A stretch of DNA of 64,000 nucleotides. It comes from Pseudacidovorax sp. (GTDB lineage: Bacteria; Pseudomonadota; Gammaproteobacteria; Burkholderiales; Burkholderiaceae_C). Under the pieces are notes generated by a model, which did no database searches, was not told where the DNA came from, and worked only from the letters and a program-made list of their open reading frames with translations. The translations under genes were made by a program, and so were the position numbers. The stretch spans positions 124,001 through 188,000 of the forward strand of contig NZ_JAGOPN010000002.1 of the NCBI RefSeq assembly GCF_017991995.1, written 5' to 3'. This document shows positions 24,667 through 33,317 of this stretch, one piece after another (position 1 is the first letter of the stretch; each line of letters opens with the position of its first letter).

Positions 24667-25866
24667 ATGGCCACCAAAGCCGCCTTCCACTGGGACGATC
24701 CCTTCCTTCTCGACCAGCAACTGACCGACGACGAACGCGCCGTGCGCGAGGCGGCCAATGCCTACTGCCAGGACAAGCTGGCGCCGCGCGTGCTGGAGAT
24801 GTTCCGCGGCGAGAAGACCGACCTGTCGATCTTCCGTGAGATGGGCGAGCTGGGCCTGCTGGGCCCGACCATCCCCGAGCAGTACGGCGGCCCCGGCCTC
24901 AACTACGTCTGCTACGGCCTGATCGCGCGCGAAGTGGAGCGCGTCGATTCCGGCTACCGCTCCATGGCCAGCGTGCAGTCCTCGCTGGTGATGGTGCCCA
25001 TCTACGAATTCGGCACCGAGGCGCAGAAGCAGAAGTACCTGCCCAAGCTGGCCAGCGGCGAGTTCATCGGCTGCTTCGGCCTGACCGAGCCCGACCACGG
25101 CTCCGACCCCGGCAGCATGGCCACCCGCGCCTACAAGACCGACGGCGGCTATCGCCTCAAGGGCAACAAGATGTGGATCACCAACTCGCCGGTGGCCGAC
25201 GTCTTCGTCGTCTGGGCGAAGGAAGTGAGCGAAGGCGGCGCCGTCGGCCCGATCCGAGGCTTCGTGCTCGAGAAGGGCATGAAGGGCCTGTCGGCCCCGG
25301 CCATCCACGGCAAGGTGGGCCTGCGCGCCTCCATCACCGGCGAGATCGTCATGGACGACGTCTTCGTGCCCGAGGAGAACGCCTTCCCCGAGGTGCAGGG
25401 CCTCAAGGGCCCCTTCACCTGCCTGAACAGCGCCCGCTACGGCATCAGCTGGGGCGCCATCGGCGCCGCGGAGGACTGCTTCCACCGCGCCCGCCAGTAC
25501 GTGCTGGACCGCAAGCAGTTCGGCCGTCCCCTGGCCGCCAACCAGCTGATCCAGAAGAAGCTGGCCGACATGCAGACCGAGATCACGCTGGGCCTGCAGG
25601 GCAGCCTGCGCCTGGGTCGCATGAAGGACGAGGGCATCGCCGCGGTCGAGATCACCTCGATCATGAAGCGCAACAACTGCGGCAAGTCGCTGGACATCGC
25701 CCGCCTGGCGCGCGACATGATGGGCGGCAACGGCATCAGCGACGAGTTCGGCGTGGCGCGCCACCTGGTGAACCTGGAGGTGGTCAACACCTACGAGGGT
25801 ACGCACGACGTGCACGCGCTCATCCTCGGCCGCGCGATCACGGGTATTGCAGCATTCAGCAACTGA
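24667..25866 (+). CDS. gcdH: Glutaryl-CoA dehydrogenase
   Basis: This 399-residue FAD enzyme oxidises and decarboxylates glutaryl-CoA to crotonyl-CoA in lysine, tryptophan and aromatic breakdown. It has the GCDH-specific [15 protein letters not shown] segment, the acyl-CoA dehydrogenase signature [33 protein letters not shown] and the catalytic Glu in [20 protein letters not shown] shorter N-terminus than the mitochondrial enzyme is normal. The next gene, a CoA-transferase, starts 2 bp after the stop and would supply glutaryl-CoA. Confidence 0.95.
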   Translation: MATKAAFHWDDPFLLDQQLTDDERAVREAANAYCQDKLAPRVLEMFRGEKTDLSIFREMGELGLLGPTIPEQYGGPGLNYVCYGLIAREVERVDSGYRSMASVQSSLVMVPIYEFGTEAQKQKYLPKLASGEFIGCFGLTEPDHGSDPGSMATRAYKTDGGYRLKGNKMWITNSPVADVFVVWAKEVSEGGAVGPIRGFVLEKGMKGLSAPAIHGKVGLRASITGEIVMDDVFVPEENAFPEVQGLKGPFTCLNSARYGISWGAIGAAEDCFHRARQYVLDRKQFGRPLAANQLIQKKLADMQTEITLGLQGSLRLGRMKDEGIAAVEITSIMKRNNCGKSLDIARLARDMMGGNGISDEFGVARHLVNLEVVNTYEGTHDVHALILGRAITGIAAFSN

Positions 25867-25868
25867 GC

Positions 25869-27110
25869 ATGCCCAGCAGCCCAGCCGCCGCGCTTGACGG
25901 CATCAAGGTCCTCGACCTGTCCCGCGTGCTCGCGGGCCCCTGGTGCACCCAGATCCTCGCGGACCTCGGGGCGGACGTGGTCAAGATCGAGCGGCCCGGC
26001 GTGGGCGACGACACCCGCAGCTGGGGCCCGCCCTTCCTCAAGGACGCCGAGGGCCAGGACACCACGCAGTCCACCTACTTCACCGCCTGCAACCGCAACA
26101 AGCGCAGCATGACGGTGGACATGGCCTCGGCCGAGGGCCAGCAGATCCTGCGCCGCATGGCGGCCGAGGCCGACGTGGTGGTCGAGAACTTCAAGACCGG
26201 CGGCCTGGCCCAGTACGGGCTGGACTACGCCAGCCTGCGCGCCCTCAACCCGCGGCTGGTGTACTGCAGCGTCACCGGCTTCGGCCACGACGGCCCCTAT
26301 GCCGAGCGCGCCGGCTACGACCTGATGATCCAGGCCATGAGCGGCATGATGAGCATCACCGGTCGGCCCGATGCCGAGCCCGGCGGCGGTCCGCTGCGGG
26401 TGGGCGTGGCGCTGATCGACCTGTTCACCGGCTGCTATGCCTCCACCGCCATCCTGGCCGCGCTGCGTGCGCGCGAGGCCAGCGGCGAGGGCCAGCACAT
26501 CGACATGGCGCTGCTGGATGTGTCCATGGCCATCCTGGCCAACCAGGCCACCGCCTTCCTCAACACCGGCAAGCCGCCGCAGCGCCAGGGCAACACGCAC
26601 CCCAGCCTCGCGCCCTACCAGGACATCGCGACACAGGATGGATCGATGCTGCTGGCCATCGGCAACAACGGCCAGTTCGCGCGCTTCTGCGAGGCGGCCG
26701 GCCATGCCGAATGGGCGGCCGACGAACGCTTTGCGAGCAACACGCTGCGCGTGAAGCACCGCGCCGAGTTGATCGCGCTGATGGAGGCCGTCACCCGCAC
26801 CCGCACCACGGCGCAATGGGTGACCCTGCTCGAAGACAAGGCCGTGCCCTGCGGCCCCATCAACGACATCGGCCAGGCCTTCGGCGATGCACAGGTGCGC
26901 TCACGTGGTCTGGCCGTCACGCTGCCGCGCGATGCGGGCGACGGCATCGACGCCATCACCGGCGTGGCCAGCCCTCTGCGGCTGACCGCCACGCCGCCCG
27001 TGCTGCGCCGCGCGCCTCCGGCCCTGGGTCAGCACACGGACGAGGTGCTGGCGGAGCTGGGCTTTTCGGCCGACGAGGTCGCCCGGCTGAAGTCCAGCCA
27101 GGTCGTCTGA
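25869..27110 (+). CDS. CaiB/BaiF family CoA-transferase (probable succinyl-CoA:glutarate CoA-transferase)
   Basis: This 413-residue class III CoA-transferase starts with the family signature VLDLSRVLAGPWCTQILADL and GADVVKIERPGVGDDTR. The catalytic Asp lies in ERAGYDLMIQAMSGMM; EGQHIDMALLD and NTHPSLAPYQ follow. The enzyme swaps CoA between acids through an aspartyl-CoA intermediate. Placement directly behind gcdH, in the same operon, suggests that glutarate is the acceptor and succinyl-CoA the donor. The exact substrates are inferred from context only. Confidence 0.9.
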   Translation: MPSSPAAALDGIKVLDLSRVLAGPWCTQILADLGADVVKIERPGVGDDTRSWGPPFLKDAEGQDTTQSTYFTACNRNKRSMTVDMASAEGQQILRRMAAEADVVVENFKTGGLAQYGLDYASLRALNPRLVYCSVTGFGHDGPYAERAGYDLMIQAMSGMMSITGRPDAEPGGGPLRVGVALIDLFTGCYASTAILAALRAREASGEGQHIDMALLDVSMAILANQATAFLNTGKPPQRQGNTHPSLAPYQDIATQDGSMLLAIGNNGQFARFCEAAGHAEWAADERFASNTLRVKHRAELIALMEAVTRTRTTAQWVTLLEDKAVPCGPINDIGQAFGDAQVRSRGLAVTLPRDAGDGIDAITGVASPLRLTATPPVLRRAPPALGQHTDEVLAELGFSADEVARLKSSQVV

Positions 27111-28007
27111 TCAGGCGGCCGCCCGCGGCGCCTCGCGCCGCACCAGGTACAGCCCGCTGGCGATGATGATGGCGCTGCCCGCCAGCGTCCACGCGTCGGG
27201 CGTGGCGCGCCAGATCAGCCAGTCCAGCAGCAGGCCCCAGGCCAGGGCGCTGTATTCGAAGGGCGCCACGGCGGCGGCCTGGCCGTGGCGGAAGGCCTCC
27301 GAAATGGCCAGCTGCGCCAGGAAGCCCGCGACGGCCAGCGTCGCAATGGCCGGCACATGCTGCGCGGACACGGGCGTCCACACGGGCAGCGCCAGTGCGC
27401 CGCCGCCCACGGCCAGGCTGACGGTGGTCCAGAACACCAGCGCGCTGCTCGGCTCGGTACGGCTGGCCAGACGGCCCAGCACATTGCTCAGTGCATAGCA
27501 GGCGGCGGCGCCCAGCACGGCCAGGGCGCCGGTCGTGAGGAAGGCCTCGCCGTCCGGCCGCAGCGCCACCACCACGCCGCCGAAGCCCGCCACGATGGCC
27601 ACCCAGTGCCGTGGCTGAATCCGCTCGCCCAGCAGGGGCACAGCGAGCAGGCTGATGAGCAGCGGCGCGACGAAGCTCAGCGTGTAGGCTTCGCCCAGCC
27701 CCATCGTGCGCAGACCGGAGGTGTACAGCACCAGCATCAACACGCTGAGCACGCCACGCATCAGATGCAGGCGCCAGCGCATGCCGCGGTGGAACACCTG
27801 CCCGCCCTCGCGTCGACACAGGATGTACAGCGCGATCATGGGCAGCGAACTCCAGCCCCGCAGCGCCACCACCTGGGCCGGCGCGAAGTGGCCGCCCAGC
27901 ACCTTGAGCATGGCGTCCACCACGCCGAAGGCGGCACAGGCGGCCAGCATGGCGACGATACCGCGCAGCGTGCCCGACAGGCGGGTGGCGACGAAGGTGC
28001 CGCTCAC
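27111..28007 (-). CDS. EamA/DMT superfamily transporter
   Basis: This 298-residue inner-membrane protein has about ten helices in two EamA repeats (GIVAMLAACAAFGVVDAMLK; ALRGWSSLPMIALYIL; TGALAVLGAAACYALSNVLG). Typical motifs such as GEAYTLSFVAPLLISLLAVP and FEYSALAWGLLLDWLIW are present. The substrate is unknown; relatives export amino acids or metabolites. I chose the GTG at 28007 because it gives the family length and avoids running through the upstream gene. An ATG at 28097 would overlap it. Confidence 0.85.
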   Translation of the reverse strand: MSGTFVATRLSGTLRGIVAMLAACAAFGVVDAMLKVLGGHFAPAQVVALRGWSSLPMIALYILCRREGGQVFHRGMRWRLHLMRGVLSVLMLVLYTSGLRTMGLGEAYTLSFVAPLLISLLAVPLLGERIQPRHWVAIVAGFGGVVVALRPDGEAFLTTGALAVLGAAACYALSNVLGRLASRTEPSSALVFWTTVSLAVGGGALALPVWTPVSAQHVPAIATLAVAGFLAQLAISEAFRHGQAAAVAPFEYSALAWGLLLDWLIWRATPDAWTLAGSAIIIASGLYLVRREAPRAAA

Positions 28008-28053
28008 CGACCCGGCCCGCCGTGCCAGGCGGGATGCGCGTGCGAATGCGCCC

Positions 28054-28524
28054 TCATCCAGCGCGACCCAGCAGCGCGACGACGAAGACCAGCACACCCA
28101 GCACCAGGTTGAAGGCCACGCGCAGCCGGATGCGGTTGAGCGCCGCGCCGGCCTCGGGCCACTGGTGGGCAGCCACCGCGCGGCGCAGTGCCGGGAAGGC
28201 GCTGGCGCGGATGGTGATGTAGATGAGCGTCATCACCGCCGCCAGCCCCGCCATCGCATGCACCCGCCAGTGGGCGTTCGCGAAGCCGCCCATCTGCCCC
28301 AGCATCGCGAAGCCGCTGAGCCACAGTGTGGCGATCGCGATGTCCACGCCGATCAGGAAGCGGCGCAGCACGGCGGTCATCAGCGGCAGTCGCTGCGGCG
28401 GGGCCAGCAGCGCGGCCGCGGCCGGCCGCACGGCGAGGTGCAGCGTGGCCATGCCACCCACCCAGAAGGCGGCGGCGAGCACATGCAGCAGAAGAAGCAG
28501 GGCGTAGAGGATGGTGGGGCTCAT
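28054..28524 (-). CDS. CopD-like four-helix membrane protein
   Basis: This 156-residue protein has four helices: LYALLLLLHVLAAAFWVGGM, FLIGVDIAIATLWLSGFAML, AMAGLAAVMTLIYITIRASA and RVAFNLVLGVLVFVVALLG. The HVLAAAFWVGG opening, with a His in helix 1 and another in the loop (NAHWRVHAM), matches the CopD/DUF2214-type family that may bind haem or copper. Function is not established. It ends 46 bp before the DMT transporter and begins 57 bp after the stop of the larger helical protein, so all three may share a transcript. Confidence 0.7.
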   Translation of the reverse strand: MSPTILYALLLLLHVLAAAFWVGGMATLHLAVRPAAAALLAPPQRLPLMTAVLRRFLIGVDIAIATLWLSGFAMLGQMGGFANAHWRVHAMAGLAAVMTLIYITIRASAFPALRRAVAAHQWPEAGAALNRIRLRVAFNLVLGVLVFVVALLGRAG

Positions 28525-28581
28525 GGGGGGTCGGGTTCTGGGGGAAGGTGGGGGATGCCTCGAAGGGCATGGGTCGGCCGA

Positions 28582-30240
28582 TCATCCCATTGCCGCGCGT
28601 CGGACGGCACGCCGTGGCGGTGGCTCCAGCGCCAGCAGCTCGGCGGGCAGCGCGTCGTTCCAGACGTCGCGAAAGTAGGCGCGGTCGCTGGCCACCAGCT
28701 GCGGCAGCACGGCGCGCAGCCGGGCGAGGGCCGCGGCCGCGGTGCCCAGGTCGCGGCCATGGGCGGCGAACCAGGCCTGCTCGAACAGCAGGCCCGCCAG
28801 CTGCAGGCCGGGGTAGCGGCGCTGGCCCGCGTCGTGATCGGCCAGATGTTGCGCGGCCACCCCGGCCCAGCCGCCGCGCATGGCGGGGCCGTCCAGGCCG
28901 GGCGCGAGGCGGTCCTCCGCGCTCTCTTCGGCAAGGGCGCGGGGCGTGAGCGGTCGCAAGGCCGCGAACTCGGCCAATGGCAGGCCGGGGCGCGGCTGGC
29001 AGTCGCCGCGAGCGATGCGCATCAGGTAGATGGCATTCCACGCCGAGCGGCCCTGCCCATCGGCCAGGCTGCACAGCCATTCGCTGAACGCGATCCACTG
29101 CACCGCATGCCGGCGCGCCTGCGCACCGCGTGCCTGCGCCGCCGCCTGCACGCCCAGGCCCACGCGGTCGAACAGCCACACGGCCATGCCCATGTTGGCC
29201 GCCACATGCTGTGCGGCATCGAAGGCATGCGACTCGAAGGCCGCGGCCAGGGCGCGGCCGAAGTGCTGCATGGCCTCGTCGGCTTGCAGTGCGGCGGTGG
29301 CGGCGTCCGTGGTGGCCAGGCCCAGCGCACGCGAGCGGCAGGCGAGCGCCCACAGGTTGCTCCACTCGAAGCGCACCTGCGGATGGTGGCGCAGCAGCGG
29401 CGCCTGCTGCGCATCGCGCGTCATGGCGGCCAGTTGCGCCTGGGCCTGCGGCAGATCGCGGGCGGTGTAGCTGCACCACGCGCCCACGATGGCGGCCATC
29501 GCGCCCAGGTAGTCGTGGCTGGCCACCTGGCGGGCCAGGCGCTGGCGTTGCAGGGCGGCCAGGCGCTTGCGGGCCTGTGCGTCGTCGCCCAGGCGGCGCC
29601 AGAGCAGCGCTTCGTTGAGCGTGACCAGCGCGCGTTGGTAGTCGTCCTGGGCCAGGTCGGCCGCCTGGCGCATGGCGGCCAGCGCGCTGGTGGGCGCTTT
29701 GGCATCGCGCCGGCCTTGCACCGGAGCGGCCCAGCGGCCCTGCCGCATGGCCTGCTGCGCGGCGGCGAGCTGGTGCCAGAAGCGGGCGTCCTGCAGTTGC
29801 ACCGCGCTGGCCTGTGCTTCTGCGGCGCTGGTACGAGCGCGCCGCGGCGATGCGGAAAGACCCAGGAACGCCGCCACATCGGCCGGCCGGGCCGCCTGCC
29901 CGTCGACGCGCAGACGCAGGCGCCGCGCCTCGGCGGCAGGCAGCCAGAAGGGACCCTGGCTGCGGCCCTCGGCATTGAGGAAGCGCGGGTCGCGCGCCGC
30001 GTCCGGGCCCCAGCCCACGCGTAGGCCCCAGGCCTTGAAGTCGCGGAAGGCGCGACTGACCACCATGCGCAGGGTTCGCGCGGACGACACCTGCCCGCGC
30101 AGGGCATCGACCGCCACCACCTCGCCAATTCGCTGCGCATGGTGCAGCCGCACCAGCAGCCACAGCGATTGATAGGCCGCCGGCCGGCCGCCCACCGACT
30201 GGGGCGAGCTGAGTTCGATGTCGATGGAGGGCAATGGCAT
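28582..30240 (-). CDS. Winged-helix/helical-repeat protein, candidate regulator
   Basis: I do not recognise a named family for this 552-residue protein. Residues about 20-110 look like a winged helix: LWLLVRLHHAQRIGEVVAVD, then ARTLRMVVSRAFRDFKAWGL and a wing RSQGPFWLP. The rest is alpha-helical with repeated Ala/Leu patterns suggestive of TPR-like repeats (LAQDDYQRALVTLNEALLWR). There is no signal peptide or membrane segment. The architecture recalls signal-integrating regulators. It is divergent from a class A beta-lactamase gene, with 182 bp between them. Direct repeats tgtgacag (30255 and 30264) lie just before its start codon. Regulation of the lactamase is possible but unproven. Confidence 0.6.
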   Translation of the reverse strand: MPLPSIDIELSSPQSVGGRPAAYQSLWLLVRLHHAQRIGEVVAVDALRGQVSSARTLRMVVSRAFRDFKAWGLRVGWGPDAARDPRFLNAEGRSQGPFWLPAAEARRLRLRVDGQAARPADVAAFLGLSASPRRARTSAAEAQASAVQLQDARFWHQLAAAQQAMRQGRWAAPVQGRRDAKAPTSALAAMRQAADLAQDDYQRALVTLNEALLWRRLGDDAQARKRLAALQRQRLARQVASHDYLGAMAAIVGAWCSYTARDLPQAQAQLAAMTRDAQQAPLLRHHPQVRFEWSNLWALACRSRALGLATTDAATAALQADEAMQHFGRALAAAFESHAFDAAQHVAANMGMAVWLFDRVGLGVQAAAQARGAQARRHAVQWIAFSEWLCSLADGQGRSAWNAIYLMRIARGDCQPRPGLPLAEFAALRPLTPRALAEESAEDRLAPGLDGPAMRGGWAGVAAQHLADHDAGQRRYPGLQLAGLLFEQAWFAAHGRDLGTAAAALARLRAVLPQLVASDRAYFRDVWNDALPAELLALEPPPRRAVRRAAMG

Positions 30241-30422
30241 GGGGAAGACGGCGATGTGACAGGTGTGACAGCAGTGCGGCGCGGGCGGCCCCGCGGGCTT
30301 GGTGGCCGGGGCGGGCCTTCCTACGATGCGGGCTCGTCGCGACGCCCTTGCCCTTGCCCTTGACCGCCTGCCCCGCATTGTGGGCGGCCTTCCCGCACCC
30401 ATCATCTGTCCACAGGATCTCC

Positions 30423-31352
30423 ATGACCTTCCACTACCCGGCTGCTTCTCTTGAACTCGCGCAGCGCCGTCGCCTTCTGTCCGCCCTCGCCGCCGCGCCG
30501 CTGGTGCTGGCCACGACAGCATGCGCCACCGCCGCCGCGCCCGCCGACCGCGAGGCGCAGGCCGCGCTGAACGCCCTGGACGAAGGCTTCGATGACCGGC
30601 TCGGCGTGTTCGCGCTCGACACCGGCTCCGGCGCCACGCTGGGCCATCGTGCGGGCGAACGCTTTCCCATGTGCAGCAGCTTCAAGGCCGTGCTGGCGGC
30701 GTCCATGCTGGACCGCAGCCGTCGGCAGCCGGACTGGCTGGCCCACCGCGTGCGCTATGCCAAGGCCGACCTGGTCAGCTATTCGCCCGTCACCGAGCGC
30801 CATGTGGGCGAGGGCATGACCGTGGCCGAACTCTGCGCCGCCACGGTGCAGTACAGCGACAACGGCGCCGCCAACCTGCTGATGGCCCAGAGTGGCGGCC
30901 CGCAGGCGCTCACCGCCTTCGCGCGCAGCCAGGGCGACAGCGCCTTCCGGCTCGACCGCATCGAACCCGCACTCAACAGCGCGATTCCGGGCGACGAGCG
31001 CGACACCACCACGCCCGAGGCCATGGCCCGGCTGCTGCAGCGGCTGGTGGTGGGCGAGGGCCTGCCGCCGCGCGAGCGCCAGCAACTGGCCGACTGGCTG
31101 CGTGGCAACACCACGGGCGCACGGCGCATCCGCGCGGGCGTGCCGGCGGCCTGGACCGTGGGTGACAAGACGGGCACCGGCGCTCACGGCTCGGCCAGCG
31201 ACATCGGCATCGTGTGGCGACCGGGCATGGCACCGCTGGCGCTGGCCATCTACACGACGCGGCCGAAGGCCGATGCGCCGGCGGACGAGGCCGTGATCGC
31301 CGAAGCGGCGCGCATCGTGGCCCGCTGGGCGGGCGCGGGACGGCCGGCCTGA
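30423..31352 (+). CDS. bla: Class A beta-lactamase
   Basis: This 309-residue protein is a serine beta-lactamase acting in the periplasm. All catalytic motifs are present: Ser85-x-x-Lys88 in MCSSFKAVLAA, Ser145-Asp-Asn in YSDNGAANLL, the omega-loop Glu181 in DRIEPALNSAIPGD, and Lys249-Thr-Gly in DKTGTG. These correspond to standard positions 70, 73, 130, 166 and 234. A Cys precedes the active Ser (standard 69), but position 238 is Gly, so the disulfide of known class A carbapenemases is absent. The leader (RRRLLSALAAAPLVLATTAC) looks like a Tat signal, possibly with a lipobox-like end. The resistance spectrum cannot be read. Confidence 0.94.
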   Translation: MTFHYPAASLELAQRRRLLSALAAAPLVLATTACATAAAPADREAQAALNALDEGFDDRLGVFALDTGSGATLGHRAGERFPMCSSFKAVLAASMLDRSRRQPDWLAHRVRYAKADLVSYSPVTERHVGEGMTVAELCAATVQYSDNGAANLLMAQSGGPQALTAFARSQGDSAFRLDRIEPALNSAIPGDERDTTTPEAMARLLQRLVVGEGLPPRERQQLADWLRGNTTGARRIRAGVPAAWTVGDKTGTGAHGSASDIGIVWRPGMAPLALAIYTTRPKADAPADEAVIAEAARIVARWAGAGRPA

Positions 31353-31506
31353 GCCCGCGTTCGCCCAACAGGGCCATCGGGCGTTCGCGTCGATGCCGCG
31401 CCGCCCGCGCTGTCACCGGCGCAACAGCGCCGGGCGCGCGCGCCGGTCAACATGGGCGAGCGCCCATCCACGGCCCTGCGTGGAGGCACCTTGAACGGAG
31501 ACCTGA

Positions 31507-31932
31507 ATGTCCATGTCGCTGCCTTTCGACCGCGTCGCCATCGATCCGACGCGCGACAGCTTCAAGCAGTTGTTCGACCAGGTGCCGGCGGACACCCCGG
31601 TGCTCATGCTCAACCTGCTGGCCTTCCGCGCGCAGGCCGCCGATGCACCGGGCGCGCCGGTGCGCTCGGGCCGCGCCGCCTACGCCACCTACAGCGAGGC
31701 GGTGGTGCCGCTGCTGGCGAAGGTCGGCGGGCAGGTTCGCTGGGTCGGCGATGCGCGTCATGCGCTGGTGGCGCCGCCCGGCGAGTCCTGGGACGAAGTG
31801 CTGCTGGTGGAGTACCCCACGCGCGACGCCTTCGCCGCCATGATCCAGTCGCCCGAGTACCGGGCCATCGTGCATCACCGCACGGCGGCGCTGCGCGATG
31901 CGCGGCTGATCGCCACCACGCAGCGGCCCTGA
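31507..31932 (+). CDS. DUF1330 family protein
   Basis: This 141-residue cytosolic protein has VLMLNLLAFRAQAADAP, AAYATYSEAVVPLLAKVGGQ and WDEVLLVEYPTRDAFAAMIQ then SPEYRAIVHHRTAALRDARL, which is the dimeric alpha/beta barrel (DUF1330) pattern. Function is unknown. The 154-bp gap before it holds no recognised signal, so it is probably a separate unit. The ATG at 31507 begins six residues before the first conserved helix. Confidence 0.8.
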   Translation: MSMSLPFDRVAIDPTRDSFKQLFDQVPADTPVLMLNLLAFRAQAADAPGAPVRSGRAAYATYSEAVVPLLAKVGGQVRWVGDARHALVAPPGESWDEVLLVEYPTRDAFAAMIQSPEYRAIVHHRTAALRDARLIATTQRP

Positions 31933-31941
31933 GGCCCCGCC

Positions 31942-32232
31942 TCAGCGGCCCAGATGGCCGAGCAGTTCGCAGCGGCCCACGCCCAGGTCGTTGAGCTCGT
32001 GCTGGCCCATCGCCATCAGCAGCGCGCCCTCTTCCCGCAGGCGTCGCGCCTGGATGCGGCGAACGCGCTGCTGCGCTGCTTCATCGCGCAGACGCTGCAG
32101 CAGGCCGGCGCGGGCCGGCTTCGCCGTAGCCTCGACCATGGCCTCGCGCGGCACGGCACCCGGCACGATGGCGCGACGGGGTGTGGCGGCGCTCGGGCAG
32201 GCGGTGGCGGGTTGCAGCACGAGGGTGTTCAT
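31942..32232 (-). CDS. DUF1127 small protein
   Basis: This 96-residue protein ends with the DUF1127 motif, RIQARRLREEGALLMAMGQH then ELNDLGVGRCEL. DUF1127 proteins are small, basic, helical proteins, some involved in RNA turnover or phosphate and carbon balance. The N-terminal 45 residues are low in complexity. It is divergent from a LysR gene with a clear dyad in the 114-bp gap, so that LysR protein is its likely regulator. Confidence 0.8.
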   Translation of the reverse strand: MNTLVLQPATACPSAATPRRAIVPGAVPREAMVEATAKPARAGLLQRLRDEAAQQRVRRIQARRLREEGALLMAMGQHELNDLGVGRCELLGHLGR

Positions 32233-32319
32233 GATCGGCTCCTGGCGTGTGTTTCTGGCACGAGGTGGTGAAAGGAGCCGCGATCATGCGCCGCGGCGCA
32301 GCATCGGAGAAGTTGAGAG

Positions 32320-32340
32320 TTCTGAGGGCTGCGATCAGAA
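32320..32340. promoter_or_regulatory. LysR-type dyad operator
   Basis: A perfect dyad, ttctga-N9-tcagaa, ends 6 bp before the ATG of the LysR gene and 87 bp from the start of the divergent DUF1127 gene. It is well placed for autorepression and for control of the neighbour. Confidence 0.6.
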
Positions 32341-32346
32341 TGCCTG

Positions 32347-33249
32347 ATGCGCCAATTGAACCTCGACCAGGTGCGCACCCTGGTCGCCATCGCCGACCTC
32401 GGCAGCTTCTCGGCCGCCGCCCAGGCCCTGCACCTGGCCCAACCCACCGTGAGCCTGCATGTGAGCGAGCTGGAGTCGCGGCTGGGCGTGCCGCTGCTGC
32501 TGCGCTCACCGCGGCATGTGCAGCCCACGCCAGCCGGCGCCGAGCTGGTCGAGCGTGGCCGTCGCCTGTTGCGCGATGCCGACGAAGCCATGGACGCCGC
32601 CCGGCGGCGGCATGCGGGCCTGGAGGGGCGGGTGCGCATCGGCGTCTCCACCACCAGCGTGGTGGTCGACCTGCTGCCGCCGGTCTTCGAGGCGCTGGCC
32701 GCCCGCTACCCGGGCATCGAGCTGTCGCCCGTGTTCGTGGGCTCGGCCGACTCGGCCACCGGGCTGGTGGGCGGCGCGGTGGACCTGGCGGTGGTCGCCC
32801 TGCCCCAGCCGGCTCTGCCCGGCGTGCGCTTCACGCCCTGGTTGCGCCACGAGATGCGGGCGCTGGTGCCGGCGGTGTGGCCGGCCTTGCCCAAGCGCGC
32901 CACGCCGGCCTGGCTGGCGCAGCGGCCGCTCATCATGAACGAGCCCGGCACGCGCATGCAGACGCTCACGCTCGAATGGTTCGGTCGCGCCGGCTTCTCA
33001 CCGCGGGCCCGCATCGAGCACAACTACGACGTCGCGATGCGCGGCCTGGTCGAGGCCGGCTATGGCGCCGCGCTGCTGCCGCTGCGGGCCAGCCATGAGG
33101 AGGCCGCCGGCTCGCGCGTGCGGGTGCTGCCGCTCAGCCCCCGGCTGGTGCGTCAGCTGGTGATCGGACACCGAACCCAGGAGCCCGCCGGCGGTCCGGT
33201 GCGGCGGGTGGTGGACATGCTGATGGAGATGGCGGGCCAGGTGGGTTGA
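32347..33249 (+). CDS. LysR-family transcriptional regulator
   Basis: This 300-residue protein starts MRQLNLDQVRTLVAIADLGS, then FSAAAQALHLAQPTVSLHVS, the winged helix of LysR proteins. The effector domain (RVRIGVSTTSVVVDLLPPVF) follows from about residue 93. It is divergent from the DUF1127 gene and has a dyad directly upstream of its start. The effector is unknown. Confidence 0.9.
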   Translation: MRQLNLDQVRTLVAIADLGSFSAAAQALHLAQPTVSLHVSELESRLGVPLLLRSPRHVQPTPAGAELVERGRRLLRDADEAMDAARRRHAGLEGRVRIGVSTTSVVVDLLPPVFEALAARYPGIELSPVFVGSADSATGLVGGAVDLAVVALPQPALPGVRFTPWLRHEMRALVPAVWPALPKRATPAWLAQRPLIMNEPGTRMQTLTLEWFGRAGFSPRARIEHNYDVAMRGLVEAGYGAALLPLRASHEEAAGSRVRVLPLSPRLVRQLVIGHRTQEPAGGPVRRVVDMLMEMAGQVG

Positions 33250-33317
33250 AGGGCGCGCCGGCTCGTGCCGTCCATGCAGTCACGCCGTGCTGGTCCGCGC
33301 CGGCTGCGGCGCCTCGT

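Noticed and set aside
30241-30422. Possible cre tag upstream of the beta-lactamase, expected if CreBC controlled it
   Set aside because: No TTCAC-N6-TTCAC on either strand; only tgtgacag direct repeats with a different spacing.
30423-31352. Carbapenemase assignment based on the Cys before the active serine
   Set aside because: The partner Cys at standard position 238 is Gly, so the disulfide that marks known class A carbapenemases is missing.
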